Positions 6,479 through 6,956 of a stretch of 6,956 nucleotides of DNA are shown in pieces. Under the pieces are notes generated by a model. It did no database searches, was not told where the DNA came from, and worked only from the letters and a program-made list of their open reading frames with translations. The stretch comes from Betaproteobacteria bacterium. Its GTDB lineage: Bacteria; Pseudomonadota; Gammaproteobacteria; Burkholderiales; SG8-39. The stretch lies in assembly GCA_019245555.1 (NCBI GenBank), contig JAFARH010000380.1:1-6956 (forward strand), in the 5' to 3' direction. Both the position numbers and the translations under genes were made by a program. The first letter of the stretch is position 1, and each line of letters starts with the position of its first letter.

Positions 6479-6956
6479 AGAACGCCACCGTTTCGGAAGA
6501 CTTCGCAAAAAAGTTCGCGACCGAGAAGGAGACGCCCTACACGCGCTGGGTGCGCGACGAGGGTCTCGACATCATCAGCTCCTTCTATGTGAAGAACCTG
6601 CACACCGTCGAGCTCAAGCCCTGGCCGAGGCGTGGTGGCAAAGGCGTATTCCTCAACCACGATGCTTCGCGTACTTCCAACGACTGTTACGTGTGTGAGA
6701 TTCCTGCGGGCAAGAGCCTTGCGCCGCAGCGCCAGCTCTTCGAAGAGATGATCTACGTCCTAGACGGCCGCGGCTCGACCGCGGTCTGGAACGACGCCGG
6801 CAAGCGCATCCAGTTCGAGTGGAAGGCGGGCGCGATCTTCGCCATCCCGCTCAACTGCTGGCACCAGCACTTCAACGGCTCCGGTAAGGACGCCGCGCGC
6901 TTCGTGTCTGTGACCAACGCGCCGGTAATCATCAACGCGTTCACCGACATCAACTT
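6475..6956 (+). CDS. Second cupin-domain protein, paralogue of the preceding gene (3' end outside window)
   Basis: The ATG at 6475 overlaps the previous stop as ATGA, and the frame stays open to the window edge, showing 160 residues. One cupin domain is visible. Motif 1 is GKSLAPQRQLFEEMIYVLDG (79-98), where the family HxH reads Q85-R86-Q87; the glutamate E90 remains. Motif 2 is GAIFAIPLNCWHQHFN (119-134), with H130 kept. Motif 2 closely matches the first cupin (NCxHQHFN), so the two genes probably arose by duplication or are halves of a two-cupin system. With both motif-1 histidines gone, metal binding is doubtful; it may be a structural or substrate-binding partner. The N-terminal part (FATEKETPYTRWVRDEGLD, 14-32) is typical of bicupin-like proteins. 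The visible sequence continues after the cupin (VTNAPVIINAF), so a longer protein, perhaps with a second domain, is possible. Function is unknown. Confidence 0.87.
   Translation, partial: MKNATVSEDFAKKFATEKETPYTRWVRDEGLDIISSFYVKNLHTVELKPWPRRGGKGVFLNHDASRTSNDCYVCEIPAGKSLAPQRQLFEEMIYVLDGRGSTAVWNDAGKRIQFEWKAGAIFAIPLNCWHQHFNGSGKDAARFVSVTNAPVIINAFTDIN

Noticed and set aside
1..6956. Mobile elements, CRISPR arrays, tRNA or rRNA genes
   Set aside because: No transposase, regular spaced repeats, terminal inverted repeats or RNA gene signatures were seen. Base composition looks even throughout.

Overview
The window is GC-rich, densely packed bacterial DNA with every gene on the + strand. It carries a trimeric-type Gram-negative porin of the betaproteobacterial style, an AfuA/FbpA-type solute-binding protein and an FbpC-type ATPase. 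Together these suggest a betaproteobacterium (Burkholderiales-like), possibly environmental. This is inferred from protein style only; there is no rRNA or taxonomic marker.

Layout. (1) Positions 2-904 are the 3' part of an ABC transporter ATPase whose Walker A end lies outside the window. (2) Positions 883-2619 encode a thiamine-diphosphate (TPP) enzyme of the acetolactate synthase/benzoylformate decarboxylase superfamily, overlapping the ATPase by 22 bases. (3) Positions 2616-3413 encode a short 3-hydroxyisobutyrate-dehydrogenase-type NAD(P) oxidoreductase, joined to the TPP gene by an ATGA overlap. (4) Positions 3414-3543 are a regulatory gap with a sigma70-like promoter, nested inverted repeats, an 8-base repeat on both sides of the promoter, and a strong ribosome binding site. 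(5) Positions 3544-4839 encode the porin, closed by a strong intrinsic terminator at 4862-4890. (6) Positions 4932-5921 encode a secreted solute-binding protein. (7) Positions 5924-6478 and 6475-6956 (cut by the window edge) encode two related small cupin proteins, again joined by ATGA.

Taken together this looks like an uptake-and-catabolism module for a small organic molecule. The porin would admit it through the outer membrane. The binding protein and ABC transporter would carry it across the inner membrane. The TPP enzyme plus dehydrogenase, and perhaps the cupins, would process it. The substrate cannot be read from the sequence. The TPP enzyme/dehydrogenase pair recalls glyoxylate carboligase plus tartronate semialdehyde reductase, but the TPP enzyme keeps the catalytic glutamate that true glyoxylate carboligase lacks, so it is not that enzyme. 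Several family-typical residues are changed: two in the dehydrogenase, the HxH of the second cupin, and the loop after the catalytic Glu in the TPP enzyme. No RNA genes, CRISPR arrays, insertion sequences or phage elements were seen.
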